This document shows, one piece after another, positions 28,401 to 36,989 of a stretch of DNA of 64,000 nucleotides. This DNA comes from Hephaestia caeni (GTDB lineage Bacteria > Pseudomonadota > Alphaproteobacteria > Sphingomonadales > Sphingomonadaceae). The stretch spans positions 682,001 through 746,000 of the forward strand of contig NZ_QXDC01000004.1 in assembly GCF_003550065.1 (NCBI RefSeq), in the 5' to 3' direction. The notes below the pieces were generated by a model, which was given only the letters and a program-made list of their open reading frames with translations, was not told the DNA's origin and did not search any database. How positions within the stretch are numbered: position 1 is the stretch's first letter; every line of letters begins with the position of its first letter. Both the position numbers and the translations under genes were made by a program.

Positions 28401-28684
28401 CCGATGACGAGGTTGGTCAGCCGCTGGCGGCCGAACCCGAGGTCGGCGATGTGATAGCGCGCGGTGACGCCCTTTTCGGCGAGGAAGCGATCGACATAGC
28501 CCGCCGCGATCGGCTTGCGCTGGGTCCACACCCCGATCAGCGGGACGAGCACCAGCGCCGAACCGCCGATCAGCCACCAGCGCAGCGCGCCGAGCCGGGG
28601 AACGGTACGACGACGACGCGGCGCCGGTGCGGGCTCGACGGTCGCCTCGTCCTCGTCCTCGTCACGCGTCACGCCGCTCGTCAC
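25472..28684 (-). CDS. ydbH: YdbH-family AsmA-like intermembrane lipid transport protein
   Basis: This 1070-residue protein has a basic cytoplasmic N-terminus (PAPRRRRTVPR), one membrane helix (WWLIGGSALVLVPLIGVW) and a long periplasmic repeat-beta body. The C-terminus has the conserved DUF of this family (RLTFTIRGMDAAQFLQQFDF, GVFDGTLPMVFDETGGRIEN). YdbH, YhdP and TamB in E. coli are redundant carriers of phospholipid between the membranes. The gene heads the operon and overlaps ynbE, which strengthens the assignment over a generic AsmA protein. A negatively charged patch (DEDEDEATVEP) sits at the extreme N-terminus. Confidence 0.9.
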   Translation of the reverse strand: MTSGVTRDEDEDEATVEPAPAPRRRRTVPRLGALRWWLIGGSALVLVPLIGVWTQRKPIAAGYVDRFLAEKGVTARYHIADLGFGRQRLTNLVIGDPAHPDLVADWVELSTDIGLSGASITAVRAGHVRLRGRLVDGTLSLGAIDRLLPPPSGKPFALPALDVTVADAGMRLETPYGVIGLHARGSGRLDDGFAGRVVAVAEKLDLAGCAFGRAAALMRVSIADARPTLNGPLSAGTITCGDARLTGARSEIAVTLGERLDRWQGRARVRVATLRAPSAHARDLAGSVDFEGSPSRTSGSVDLATGAFASDQVTGGRVTLSGGYRVEDGFLAFQGSAGARGARLADGWRARIENAAGTTQGSPVGPLVAKLARAGAEATRDFNVTANIDALQAKGQGRIGVSRLIVHAANGANATLASGDGVQYAWPDRGLRVDGLLTLAGGGMPDAAVQLHQDHARGPMTGNALIRPYAAGGASLALTPVSFTATPDGATHFATTATLSGPLGDGRIENARMPISGVWNGAGRLLVNRQCAPLSFDSLTVSSLVLDPTRLTLCPAGRALLAIDGAALSGGARLAASHLEGRLGRTPLSLDASGAELALGRRGFVLSDVAARLGATGNQTRIDAAHLDGRLAGGAVAGTFSGAGGQIGDVPLILSAAAGDWRFADGKLALTGGLTVADAAVEPRFNPLVSHDVAFDLAANRITATGTLAEPETATKVADVRLGHDLSAGTGTADLTIPGVTFGKGFQPDKLTRLTFGVIANVNGIVHGQGHIAWSPEGVTSTGRFGTDATDLAAAFGPVQGLATEIRFTDLLNMVSAPGQTATIASVNPGVAATDGVIRYRLLGPTQVQVDGGRWPFAGGELVLEPTTLDFAEHRQRRLTFTIRGMDAAQFLQQFDFKNLSATGVFDGTLPMVFDETGGRIENGHLTVREGGGSLAYVGPVSQHDLGTWGNMAFQALKALKYKSLTIAMNGPLAGEMVTEVHFAGIDQGAGTKSNFLIRRLAKLPFVFNVTIRAPFRSLIDSAQSLYDPTRLIERNLPRLIEQQNAATAAPASTTPADAPIQPTESETVP

Positions 28685-28778
28685 TCCTCACCCATGCTTC
28701 AGGCGCCTCTTAACCATAGGCAAGATGAACGCAGACACAATTGCATACGTCCCCGTCGCTGCGTAATCCCTGGGTGAC

Positions 28779-29462
28779 ATGGATGCGCCTTCGCCAGACT
28801 ATATCGGCCATCGCAGCCGGTTGCGCGAGCGCCTGATCTCGGGCGGCGGCGATACGTTGCTCGACCACGAGCTGATCGAATATCTGCTGATGCTCGCCGT
28901 GCCGCGGCGCGACACCAAGGCGCTCGCCAAGCGGCTGCTCGCCGAATTCGGGGGGATGGCAGAGCTGCTCGCCGCCGACGCCGGCTCGATCGCGCGGGTG
29001 AAGGATGCCGGCGACGGCGTCGTCGCGGCGATCAAAATCGCGCAGGCGGTGGCGCTGCGCGTGCTCCAGGCGGAGGCATCGGCGCAGCCGGTGCTCGCCA
29101 ACTGGCAGGCGCTGATCGATTACCTGACCGCGCGGCTGGCGCACCAGACGATCGAAAGCGTGCGCGTGCTCCACCTTAACACGCGCAACATCCTGATCCG
29201 CGACGAGGAGATGAGCCGCGGCTCGATCGACGAATCGGCGGTCTATGTCCGCGAGGTGATCCGGCGTGCGATCGAGCTGGGTTCGGCGGCGCTGATCCTC
29301 GTCCACAACCATCCCTCCGGCGACCCCGCGCCGAGCCGCGCCGATATCGACATCACCCGCAACGTGATCGAGGCGGGCAAGAGGATGGGGATCGCGGTGC
29401 ACGACCATCTGATCATTGGCCGTGGGGGGCACGCCAGCCTGAGGTCGATGGGGCTGATCTAG
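28779..29462 (+). CDS. radC: RadC-family JAB/MPN domain protein
   Basis: The 227-residue protein has an N-terminal helix-hairpin-helix-like region (HELIEYLLMLAVPRRDTKAL) and a JAMM metal motif HNHPSGDPAPSRAD, with H176, H178, S186 and D189. The family name is historic: RadC proteins are not established DNA-repair enzymes and the role is unclear. The gene is divergent from ydbH with 94 bp between starts. Its TAG stop is the first three bases of a TAGGGTCAGGACCC repeat. Confidence 0.92.
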   Translation: MDAPSPDYIGHRSRLRERLISGGGDTLLDHELIEYLLMLAVPRRDTKALAKRLLAEFGGMAELLAADAGSIARVKDAGDGVVAAIKIAQAVALRVLQAEASAQPVLANWQALIDYLTARLAHQTIESVRVLHLNTRNILIRDEEMSRGSIDESAVYVREVIRRAIELGSAALILVHNHPSGDPAPSRADIDITRNVIEAGKRMGIAVHDHLIIGRGGHASLRSMGLI

Positions 29463-29475
29463 GGTCAGGACCCTA
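29460..29475. repeat. TAGGGTCAGGACCC repeat at the radC stop codon
   Basis: The palindromic core GGGTCAGGACCC starts with the G of the radC TAG stop, so the first bases of the repeat form the stop codon. Related copies start at the stop codons of purB (31096) and of a glutathione transferase (58123), and form the ends of the MITE at 45162. Confidence 0.7.
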
Positions 29476-29540
29476 AGTTTTCCGGGGAGGAACGAAGCGG
29501 CCGCCGGGCGCGGTCGCCCGGCGGCCGGTCTCAGGGCTCG

Positions 29541-29680
29541 TAGCCGTTCCGTAGTGACGTACGAGGTGCCCTGGGACGGGAAAGGCGGTCAACCCACGTT
29601 GGTGCGCGCCGCAAAGGGGAACGGCGCCGTGACCGCGCTTGGTTCTCAGGTTCAACCCTTCGCGTCGCGACATGGGTTCG
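29541..29680 (+). ncRNA. Structured non-coding RNA candidate, possibly 6S RNA
   Basis: The 334-bp spacer between radC and purB has no credible gene. Its sequence can fold as a long rod. GTAGTGACG (29551-29559) pairs with CGTCGCGAC (29663-29671) as a closing stem. Next is a large open middle, then GCGGTCA (29585-29591) with TGACCGC (29630-29636), and GCGCCG/CGGCGC (29606-29611, 29622-29627) around a CAAAGGGGAA loop. Closing stem, central bubble and terminal stem over about 140-160 nt is the layout of 6S RNA. A competing hairpin CTCGTA/TACGAG and the lack of a sequence match I can verify keep this tentative. A separate GC hairpin, CGGCCGCCGGGCG with its inverse, lies just upstream at 29498-29527. 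Confidence 0.35.
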
Positions 29681-29796
29681 TCGGCTGGCGGTTTGTCGGC
29701 GCGGCTCGTCCCTGCTACCGCGCCCCTCGCCGCGACTCCGAGCCCGATTTGCGACGAGGCGCCCGGCGACATTGTTTCAGCAAAGGATTTGCCCGC

Positions 29797-31098
29797 ATGG
29801 TGCCGCGTTACGCCCGCCCCGCGATGTCGGATATCTGGACTCCCGAATCGCGATTCCGCATCTGGTTCGAGATCGAGGCGCACGCCACCGATGCGCTCGC
29901 CGAGTTGGGCGTCGTGCCCAAGGAGGCCGCCAAGGCGATCTGGGAGAAAGGCGCGTTCGAGGTCGAGCGGATCGACGCGATCGAGGCCGAGGTGAAGCAC
30001 GACGTCATCGCCTTTTTGACCAACGTCGCCGAGCATGTCGGCGAGCCGGCGCGCTTCATGCACCAGGGGATGACCAGTTCGGACGTGCTCGACACCTGCC
30101 TTGCGGTGCAACTGGCGCGCGCGAGCGACATCCTGCTCGACGATCTCGACAAGCTGCTCGAGGCGATCAAGCGCCGCGCGCTGGAGCACAAGCTGACGCC
30201 GACGATCGGGCGCAGTCACGGCATCCATGCCGAGCCCGTCACCTTCGGGCTCAAGCTCGCGCAGGCCTATGCCGAGTTCGACCGCAACCGCGCGCGGTTG
30301 AAGGCGGCGCGCGCCGATGTCGCGACCTGTGCGATCTCGGGCGCGGTGGGGACGTTCGCCAACATCGACCCCCGCGTCGAAGCGCATGTGGCCGAGAAGA
30401 TGGGGCTCACCACCGAGCCGGTCTCGACGCAGGTGATCCCGCGCGACCGGCACGCGATGTTCTTCGCGACGCTGGGCGTGATCGCGTCGTCGATCGAGCG
30501 GCTGGCGACCGAAGTGCGGCACCTGCAACGTACCGAGGTACTGGAGGCCGAGGAATATTTCTCGCCGGGCCAGAAGGGCTCATCGGCGATGCCGCACAAG
30601 CGCAATCCGGTGCTGACCGAGAATCTGACCGGGCTCGCGCGGATGGTGCGTGGCTATGTGACCCCGGCGCTGGAGAATGTGGCGCTGTGGCACGAGCGCG
30701 ATATCTCGCATTCTTCCGTGGAGCGCTTCATCGGGCCGGATGCCACGATCACGCTCGATTTCGCGCTCGCACGGCTGACGAGCGTGATCGACAAGCTCGT
30801 CGTCTATCCGGCGCGGATGCAGAAGAATCTCGATCGTATGGGCGGGCTCGTTCATTCGCAGCGCGTGCTGCTGGCGCTGACGCAGGCGGGGGTGAGCCGC
30901 GAGGACGCGTACCGGCTGGTGCAGCGCAACGCGATGAAGGTGTGGGAGTCAGACGGCGCGCTGTCGCTGATGGAATTGCTCAAGGCCGATCCCGACGTGA
31001 CCGCCGCCTTGTCGCCGCAGGAGATCGAGGCGCGGTTCGACCTCGATTATCACCTCAAGCACGTCGACACGATCTTCGCGCGGGTGTTCGGGGATTAG
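29797..31098 (+). CDS. purB: Adenylosuccinate lyase
   Basis: PurB acts twice in purine synthesis: it forms AICAR from SAICAR and AMP from adenylosuccinate, releasing fumarate. From the ATG at 29797 the protein has 433 residues, beginning MVPRYARPAMSDIWTPESRF, which matches homologues. The superfamily signature with the catalytic serine loop is GSSAMPHKRNP, and the conserved TSSDVLDT and GRSHGIHAEP are present. An upstream in-frame extension to 29554 crosses the structured RNA region and is unlikely. The stop TAG is shared with a TAGGGTCAGGACCC repeat. Confidence 0.97.
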   Translation: MVPRYARPAMSDIWTPESRFRIWFEIEAHATDALAELGVVPKEAAKAIWEKGAFEVERIDAIEAEVKHDVIAFLTNVAEHVGEPARFMHQGMTSSDVLDTCLAVQLARASDILLDDLDKLLEAIKRRALEHKLTPTIGRSHGIHAEPVTFGLKLAQAYAEFDRNRARLKAARADVATCAISGAVGTFANIDPRVEAHVAEKMGLTTEPVSTQVIPRDRHAMFFATLGVIASSIERLATEVRHLQRTEVLEAEEYFSPGQKGSSAMPHKRNPVLTENLTGLARMVRGYVTPALENVALWHERDISHSSVERFIGPDATITLDFALARLTSVIDKLVVYPARMQKNLDRMGGLVHSQRVLLALTQAGVSREDAYRLVQRNAMKVWESDGALSLMELLKADPDVTAALSPQEIEARFDLDYHLKHVDTIFARVFGD

Positions 31099-31111
31099 GG
31101 TCAGGACCCCA
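31096..31111. repeat. TAGGGTCAGGACCC repeat at the purB stop codon
   Basis: The TAG of purB (31096-31098) is the start of TAGGGTCAGGACCCC. This is the second case in the window where this repeat supplies a stop codon. A GCGAAGGC hairpin half (TCTCCCGCGAAGGCGGGAG, about 31139-31157) follows close by. Confidence 0.7.
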
Positions 31112-31250
31112 GGCTGAGCGCAGCCAGGGGTTCGCTGTTCTCCCGCGAAGGCGGGAGTCCGTCTTAGATCGAGCACCGGAACCTGATCCGCTCTCGCAAT
31201 CGTTACGGTAGCGGTTGCGTTTGCTGCAAGTGCGAAGAAATTCCTTGCGG

Positions 31251-31278
31251 TTGCCCTTTAAATTGCCGTCCCTATCTA
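31251..31278 (+). promoter_or_regulatory. Candidate promoter of the 27-residue peptide gene
   Basis: TTGCCC (31251-31256) and TATCTA (31273-31278) are 16 bp apart, about 60 bp before the ATG at 31339. The region between is locally richer in A/T than its surroundings. The match is moderate. Confidence 0.35.
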
Positions 31279-31338
31279 TGTTGCACCGCAGCGATGCGGA
31301 AGCCGGGCACGGGGCCCGGCCAGACAGGAGACCGGATA

Positions 31339-31422
31339 ATGCGCAACTATGAGACGACGGCGTTCGGCGCCGTGGCCCTGATTGCCCAGGCACTGGTCGT
31401 CGCCGTGATCTTCGCGGCCTGA
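31339..31422 (+). CDS. 27-residue single-helix membrane peptide
   Basis: The frame reads MRNYETTAFG then AVALIAQALVVAVIFAA. A short polar head is followed by one hydrophobic helix. A Shine-Dalgarno sequence, CAGGAG, stands 8 nt before the ATG. A promoter candidate lies upstream and a perfect 9-bp stem lies 18 bp after the stop, so it looks like an independent unit. I cannot name a family. It lies between purB and the convergent dnaJ gene. A regulatory or membrane-complex small protein is the plausible class; chance coding is possible at this length. Confidence 0.5.
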   Translation: MRNYETTAFGAVALIAQALVVAVIFAA

Positions 31423-31439
31423 ACCAGTTTCCGACAATC

Positions 31440-31471
31440 CCGCCTGCCGCGCCGCTGGGCATGGCAGGCGG
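31440..31471 (+). terminator. Stem-loop after the small peptide gene
   Basis: CCGCCTGCC and GGCAGGCGG form a perfect 9-bp stem with a 14-nt loop. GGTTTT follows 7 nt later rather than directly, so it is an imperfect rho-independent terminator. It lies 18 bp before the convergent dnaJ stop. Confidence 0.45.
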
Positions 31472-31488
31472 CAGCCTGGTTTTCGATC

Positions 31489-32616
31489 TCAGCCGCCGAC
31501 CGCTTTCTTCACCTTCGCGAAAAAGCCCGTCGATTCAGGGCATTCCTCGCCGGTTTCGGTCTCGCGGAACGCCTCGAGCAATTCCTTCTGGCGCGCGCTC
31601 AGCCGGGTCGGCGTTTCGACCTCGATCCGCACCACGAGATCGCCGCGGCCGCGGCCCTGAAGCACCGGCATGCCCGCGCCGCGATGGCGGATCTCGCGGC
31701 CGGACTGGATACCCGTCGGAATCTTGACCTGATAGGTCTCCCCATCGGGATTGGGAATTTCGATCACCCCGCCGAGCGCGGCGGTGGTGAAGCTGATCGG
31801 CGCGCGCGCGTAGAGCGTGGTGCCCTCGCGCTCGAACAGCGGGTGCCGCGCGACATGGATGAAGATGTAGAGATCGCCCGCCGGCGCGCCGCGCGCGCCC
31901 GCCTCGCCTTCGCCCGACAGGCGGATGCGCGTGCCTTCGTCGACCCCGGCGGGGATATTGACGCTCAGCGTCCTGGTGGTGTCGACGCGGCCCTCGCCGC
32001 GGCAGTCGCGGCACGGATCGGCGATCGTCTCGCCCGCGCCGGCGCATGAAGGGCAGGCGCGTTCGACAACGAAAAAACCCTGTTGCGCGCGGACCTTGCC
32101 CATGCCGCCGCAGGTGCGGCACGTCTGCGCCTCGGTGCCCGGCGTGGCGCCGGAGCCCTCGCAGGTGTCGCACGCACCCGAGACATCGATCGTGATGTCG
32201 GCCGACTTGCCGTGGAACGCCTCTTCGAGGCTGATCTCCATATCGTAGCGCAGATCGGCGCCGCGGCGCGCCTGCGGGCGGCCGCGCGCGCTGGCACCGC
32301 CCATGAACTCGCCGAAAATATCCTCGAAAATGTCGCTGAAAGCACCGAAATCGGCGCCGCCGCCGCCGCGATGGCCGCCGCCCCCGTTCGCGAAAGCGGC
32401 ATGGCCGAAACGATCATAAGCCGCACGTTTCTGCGGATCCTTGAGGCAATCATAGGCCTCGTTGACCGCCTTGAACTTGGCCTCATGCTCCTTGCACCCG
32501 CCATGTTTGTCGGGGTGCAGATTGATCGCGAGGCGGCGATAGGCGGACTTGATCGTCCCCGCATCCGCATCGCGCGCGCAGCCGAGCAGCTCGTAATAAT
32601 CGACTTGGGTGGTCAT
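31489..32616 (-). CDS. dnaJ: Chaperone protein DnaJ
   Basis: DnaJ is the co-chaperone that delivers unfolded clients to DnaK and stimulates its ATPase. The 375-residue protein has the J domain with HPD at 34-36, a Gly-rich stretch ([16 protein letters not shown]), four zinc repeats ([32 protein letters not shown]) and the C-terminal substrate domain. It is downstream of dnaK in the same direction but 131 bp apart, with an inverted repeat pair in between. Confidence 0.98.
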   Translation of the reverse strand: MTTQVDYYELLGCARDADAGTIKSAYRRLAINLHPDKHGGCKEHEAKFKAVNEAYDCLKDPQKRAAYDRFGHAAFANGGGGHRGGGGADFGAFSDIFEDIFGEFMGGASARGRPQARRGADLRYDMEISLEEAFHGKSADITIDVSGACDTCEGSGATPGTEAQTCRTCGGMGKVRAQQGFFVVERACPSCAGAGETIADPCRDCRGEGRVDTTRTLSVNIPAGVDEGTRIRLSGEGEAGARGAPAGDLYIFIHVARHPLFEREGTTLYARAPISFTTAALGGVIEIPNPDGETYQVKIPTGIQSGREIRHRGAGMPVLQGRGRGDLVVRIEVETPTRLSARQKELLEAFRETETGEECPESTGFFAKVKKAVGG

Positions 32617-32638
32617 GCGGCCCCCGCAAGCTTTTCCA

Positions 32639-32734
32639 CGTCACCCCCGCGGAGGAAGCGGGGGTCCATCTCCCCACTGTCCCACATAGCGGCAACGGCA
32701 AGAGATGGGTTCCCGCCTACGCGGGAATGACGTG
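32639..32734. repeat. GCG-loop hairpin pair (GTCACCCCCGC type) between dnaK and dnaJ
   Basis: The left unit is GTCACCCCCGCGGAGGAAGC, then GGGGGTCCATCTCC. The right, inverted, is AGATGGGTTCCCGCCTACGC, then GGGAATGACG. It is of the same general design as the repeats flanking the GIY-YIG gene at 61389-61853, including the GTCA head and the CCATCTCC tail. A read-through transcript from dnaK to dnaJ would carry this structure. Confidence 0.8.
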
Positions 32735-32747
32735 AGATAAGCATGTC

Positions 32748-34661
<1,914 letters not shown>

Positions 34662-34746
34662 AGTTCCTCATTGGCCCCGAACTATTAAACAACAGCCGGC
34701 TGCACGCACCGTCGAAGCGACGCCACGCGCAACCGTTACCGAGCGG

Positions 34747-34774
34747 ATATAGGGGGGCTTGTCCTTGCCGCAAG
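34747..34774 (-). promoter_or_regulatory. RpoH (sigma-32) heat-shock promoter of dnaK
   Basis: On the minus strand CTTG (34774-34771) is followed 17 bp later by CCTATAT (34753-34747), fitting the alphaproteobacterial consensus CTTG-N17/18-CYTATnT. The start point would be about 34740, giving a leader of roughly 80 nt before the dnaK ATG at 34661. Confidence 0.65.
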
Positions 34775-34825
34775 ATTGCCGTGGCCGTAGAATGCGCCTG
34801 TCCCGAAGCTGTACGAAGAGACCCG

Positions 34826-35275
34826 GTGTTCAAACCCATCGCGATCGCGCTTGCCGCCGCCGCCGCACTATCAGGGTGCCAGACGCAGGACGACATCGTC
34901 GTCAGCGATGCCTGGGTGCGGTTGCCCGCGGTGGCGGGGCGGCCCGCCGCGGCCTATTTCACCATCCACGGCTATTCGAAGGATTCGGCGCTGATCGACG
35001 TCGCGGACCCGGTGTCGATCCGCACCGAGATGCACGAGACGATGACCCACGGCAGCATGTCGAGCATGGCGCCGATCGAAACGGTGCCGCTGCCCGCCAA
35101 ATCGACCGTCGTCTTCGCGCCCGGCGGCAAGCATGTGATGCTGTTCGGCGTCAATCCGTCGGTCAAGCCCGGCGCGACGATCCCGCTGACGCTGACCTTC
35201 ACGGGTTTCCCACGGATCGAGGTCGATGCCGTCGTCGTCGCCGCGGGCGACCCCGCGCCGTTCAAGGACAAGTGA
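34826..35275 (+). CDS. PCu(A)C-type copper chaperone, lipoprotein
   Basis: These periplasmic chaperones bind Cu(I) and help metallate the CuA site of cytochrome oxidase. From the GTG at 34826 the protein is 149 residues with a lipoprotein signal FKPIAIALAAAAALSGC. The copper ligands are in EMHETMTHGSMSSM and KHVMLFG, consistent with the family H-M...HxM pattern. A longer frame from 34781 would place extra residues before the signal peptide, so the GTG is preferred. The next gene starts 4 bp after its stop. Confidence 0.9.
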   Translation: MFKPIAIALAAAAALSGCQTQDDIVVSDAWVRLPAVAGRPAAAYFTIHGYSKDSALIDVADPVSIRTEMHETMTHGSMSSMAPIETVPLPAKSTVVFAPGGKHVMLFGVNPSVKPGATIPLTLTFTGFPRIEVDAVVVAAGDPAPFKDK

Positions 35276-35279
35276 GCCG

Positions 35280-35735
35280 TTGACCGCACGGCCGCTCACC
35301 AGCGGCGAGGTCGCGCTTGCCCGCCACGTGTTCGGCGATGCGATCGATTATGCCCGCGCGACGATCGCGCGGAGCAAATGGGCGTTCTTCCAGCCGCGCC
35401 GCGTGGTGATGGCGCCGCGTGGCTGCATCCATTTCCACCCCACGGGCACACTCTATCGCGACGATTTCGCCGATGCGGCGCTCACCGACCAGGGGTTGTT
35501 CATCCACGAGATGACGCATATCTGGCAGCACCAGAAGGGAATTTTCCTGCCGATCGCGCGGCATCCTTTCTGCCGCTACGGCTATGCGCTCCATCCGGGC
35601 TGGCCGCTCGCGCGCTACGGGATCGAGCAGCAAGCCGAAATCGTCCGCCACGCCTTCCTGCTGCGCGCCGGGGCGCGGGTGGCGGGAGCGCCGTCGATCG
35701 ACCAGTATGAGAGCGTGCTGCCGTTTCGCGGGTGA
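35280..35735 (+). CDS. 'vgr related' protein with HExxH motif
   Basis: From the TTG at 35280 the protein has 151 residues, beginning LTARPLTSGEVALARHVFGD. The TTG lies 4 bp after the copper chaperone stop, and no ATG fits the family N-terminus. Residues 76-80 are HEMTH in GLFIHEMTHIWQH, a zinc-metallopeptidase-type motif. The N-terminal part (ARHVFGDAIDYARATIARSKW) and WPLARYGIEQQAEIVRHAF are conserved in sphingomonad proteins that I recall being called vgr related. No signal peptide is visible. Substrate and link to type VI secretion are unproven. Confidence 0.8.
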   Translation: MTARPLTSGEVALARHVFGDAIDYARATIARSKWAFFQPRRVVMAPRGCIHFHPTGTLYRDDFADAALTDQGLFIHEMTHIWQHQKGIFLPIARHPFCRYGYALHPGWPLARYGIEQQAEIVRHAFLLRAGARVAGAPSIDQYESVLPFRG

Positions 35736-35787
35736 GGCATGATCGGCGGATCGACTCGGCAGGAACAGCCCCGTGCCCACCTGCGAA

Positions 35788-35959
35788 ATGTCCGACCGCG
35801 AAATGCCCGACCGCGAACCGCGCCTTGTGGCGATCGTCCCGTGCAACGATCTCGACGCCGCCGAAGGCGTGGTGGAACCGGCTCGGCTTCCGGCGCCCGC
35901 CCGATCCCGACGGGCTGCTGGTGCGGATCGGCTGGCCGAGCCGATTGGTTGAAGGGTAA
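35788..35959 (+). pseudogene. Frameshifted, truncated VOC/glyoxalase-family gene
   Basis: One frame gives MPDREPRLVAIVPCNDLDAA (from 35803). After the Glu codon at 35863-35865 the similarity continues one base further on, as AWWNRLGFRRPPDPDG (from 35867), and stops at 35957-35959. Joined, this is the start of a VOC superfamily protein (strand, then the DLDAAxxWWxRLGF helix), but only the first ~50 residues remain. A single-base insertion plus loss of the rest best explains it. The N-terminal region also has a short tandem repeat of CGAAATG-CCGACCG. Confidence 0.6.
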
Positions 35960-35983
35960 TCGGGCCGTTCGCGCCCAATTGCC

Positions 35984-36077
35984 GTCATGCCAGCGAAGGC
36001 TGGCATCCATGACTCGATCCGCAAACGAACGGGCTGCCTTACTGGAGAGATAGACCCCAGCCTTCGCTGGGGTGACG
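35984..36077. repeat. GCGAAGGC-loop hairpin pair (GTCATGCCAGC type)
   Basis: The left hairpin TGCCAGCGAAGGCTGGCA follows GTCA and is followed by TCCATGAC. The right, inverted, is CCCCAGCCTTCGCTGGGG followed by TGAC. Stem bases differ between the two hairpins but pairing is kept. It lies between the broken VOC gene and the LD-carboxypeptidase gene. Confidence 0.8.
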
Positions 36078-36127
36078 AAAACGGGGGCGTCTGTTTCCCA
36101 CCAATCCCGGCGTTTCCGGCTCGCAGC

Positions 36128-36943
36128 CTAAACCACCCCGAACGGCACCACATGGTTGTCCGCGTCATGGCCGATCGCCGCCCTCCCGAGATACGGCACG
36201 CCCATCTCGCCGCACCAGCGGGTGATCATCTGTTCGGGCGTTTCGGCGAAGGGGGGATCGTTTTCCTGCACGTCGCGGATCGCGCCGAGGCGGATGCCGG
36301 CGATACCCCGAAGCTGGGTGGCGTGCGCGAGCTGGAACAGCATCCGATCGATCCGGTAGAGCGGCTCCGACACTTCCTCGATCATCAGCACGTGATCGGT
36401 GAGATCGGGAAGCCAGGGCGTGCCGATCATGCTGGTAAGGATCGCGAGGTTGAAGGCGGCGGCGGGGCGGCGGCCGAGGCTGGGTTCGAGCCCCTTGCGA
36501 TCGTGCGCGGTGAGCCAGGCGAGGCTACGCGTCACCGTCACGTCACCGCCGGTGCGGTCGATATCGATCGGCATCGGCCCGTGCGCCGGCCGCCCGATCC
36601 GGCGGGCGTAGAGCGCGCCGAGGAGGAAGCCGGTATCCGAATAGCCGAGATACGCCTTGGCGTACGCCGCCGGGCCGAGCGCATCCATCACGCGCGTCAG
36701 GATGCGGTTCGAGCCGTAGCCGCCGCGACCGAACCAGAGTGCGTCGATCGCGGGATCGTTGGCCATTTCGAGGAAGGCGGCGGCGCGCTGATCGTCGGTG
36801 CCCGCGAAATGCCCCGACGACAGGAAGCATTGCGGGTGGAAGACGAGGTCCACCTCGGGAAAGGCGATCGCGGCGAACGCGGCCGTGCGCGCCGCGATCG
36901 CCCGATCCAGCTCGCGCGCAGGGGCGATGATCCCGATCCGCAT
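36128..36943 (-). CDS. LD-carboxypeptidase, peptidase family S66
   Basis: Family S66 LD-carboxypeptidases remove the terminal D-Ala from tetrapeptides during murein recycling. From the ATG at 36943 the protein has 271 residues starting MRIGIIAPARELDRAI. The nucleophile is Ser78 in FGRGGYGSNRIL, the glutamate lies in VLMIEEVSEPLYRIDRM, and the histidine is near the C-terminus (IGHDADNHVVPFG). It has no signal peptide, so it is cytoplasmic. It is divergent from the Mpl-like ligase gene with 46 bp between starts; both act on recycled muropeptides, which supports the assignment. Confidence 0.9.
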   Translation of the reverse strand: MRIGIIAPARELDRAIAARTAAFAAIAFPEVDLVFHPQCFLSSGHFAGTDDQRAAAFLEMANDPAIDALWFGRGGYGSNRILTRVMDALGPAAYAKAYLGYSDTGFLLGALYARRIGRPAHGPMPIDIDRTGGDVTVTRSLAWLTAHDRKGLEPSLGRRPAAAFNLAILTSMIGTPWLPDLTDHVLMIEEVSEPLYRIDRMLFQLAHATQLRGIAGIRLGAIRDVQENDPPFAETPEQMITRWCGEMGVPYLGRAAIGHDADNHVVPFGVV

Positions 36944-36989
36944 GACGCCTCCTTGCTCCCGATCCCGAAACCGTCGATAGCGCGCAGCG

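Noticed and set aside
25853-28777. A 974-codon plus-strand frame opposite ydbH
   Set aside because: It is an antisense shadow of a conserved operon; no motif, no ribosome-binding site and no neighbour logic.
29498-29527. A terminator of radC
   Set aside because: CGGCCGCCGGGCG and its inverse give a very stable stem, but no T-run follows; it may be part of the structured spacer instead.
31440-31471. A strong terminator for both the small peptide gene and dnaJ
   Set aside because: The stem is perfect, but there is no T-run directly after it on either strand, so I kept it at moderate confidence and for one side only.
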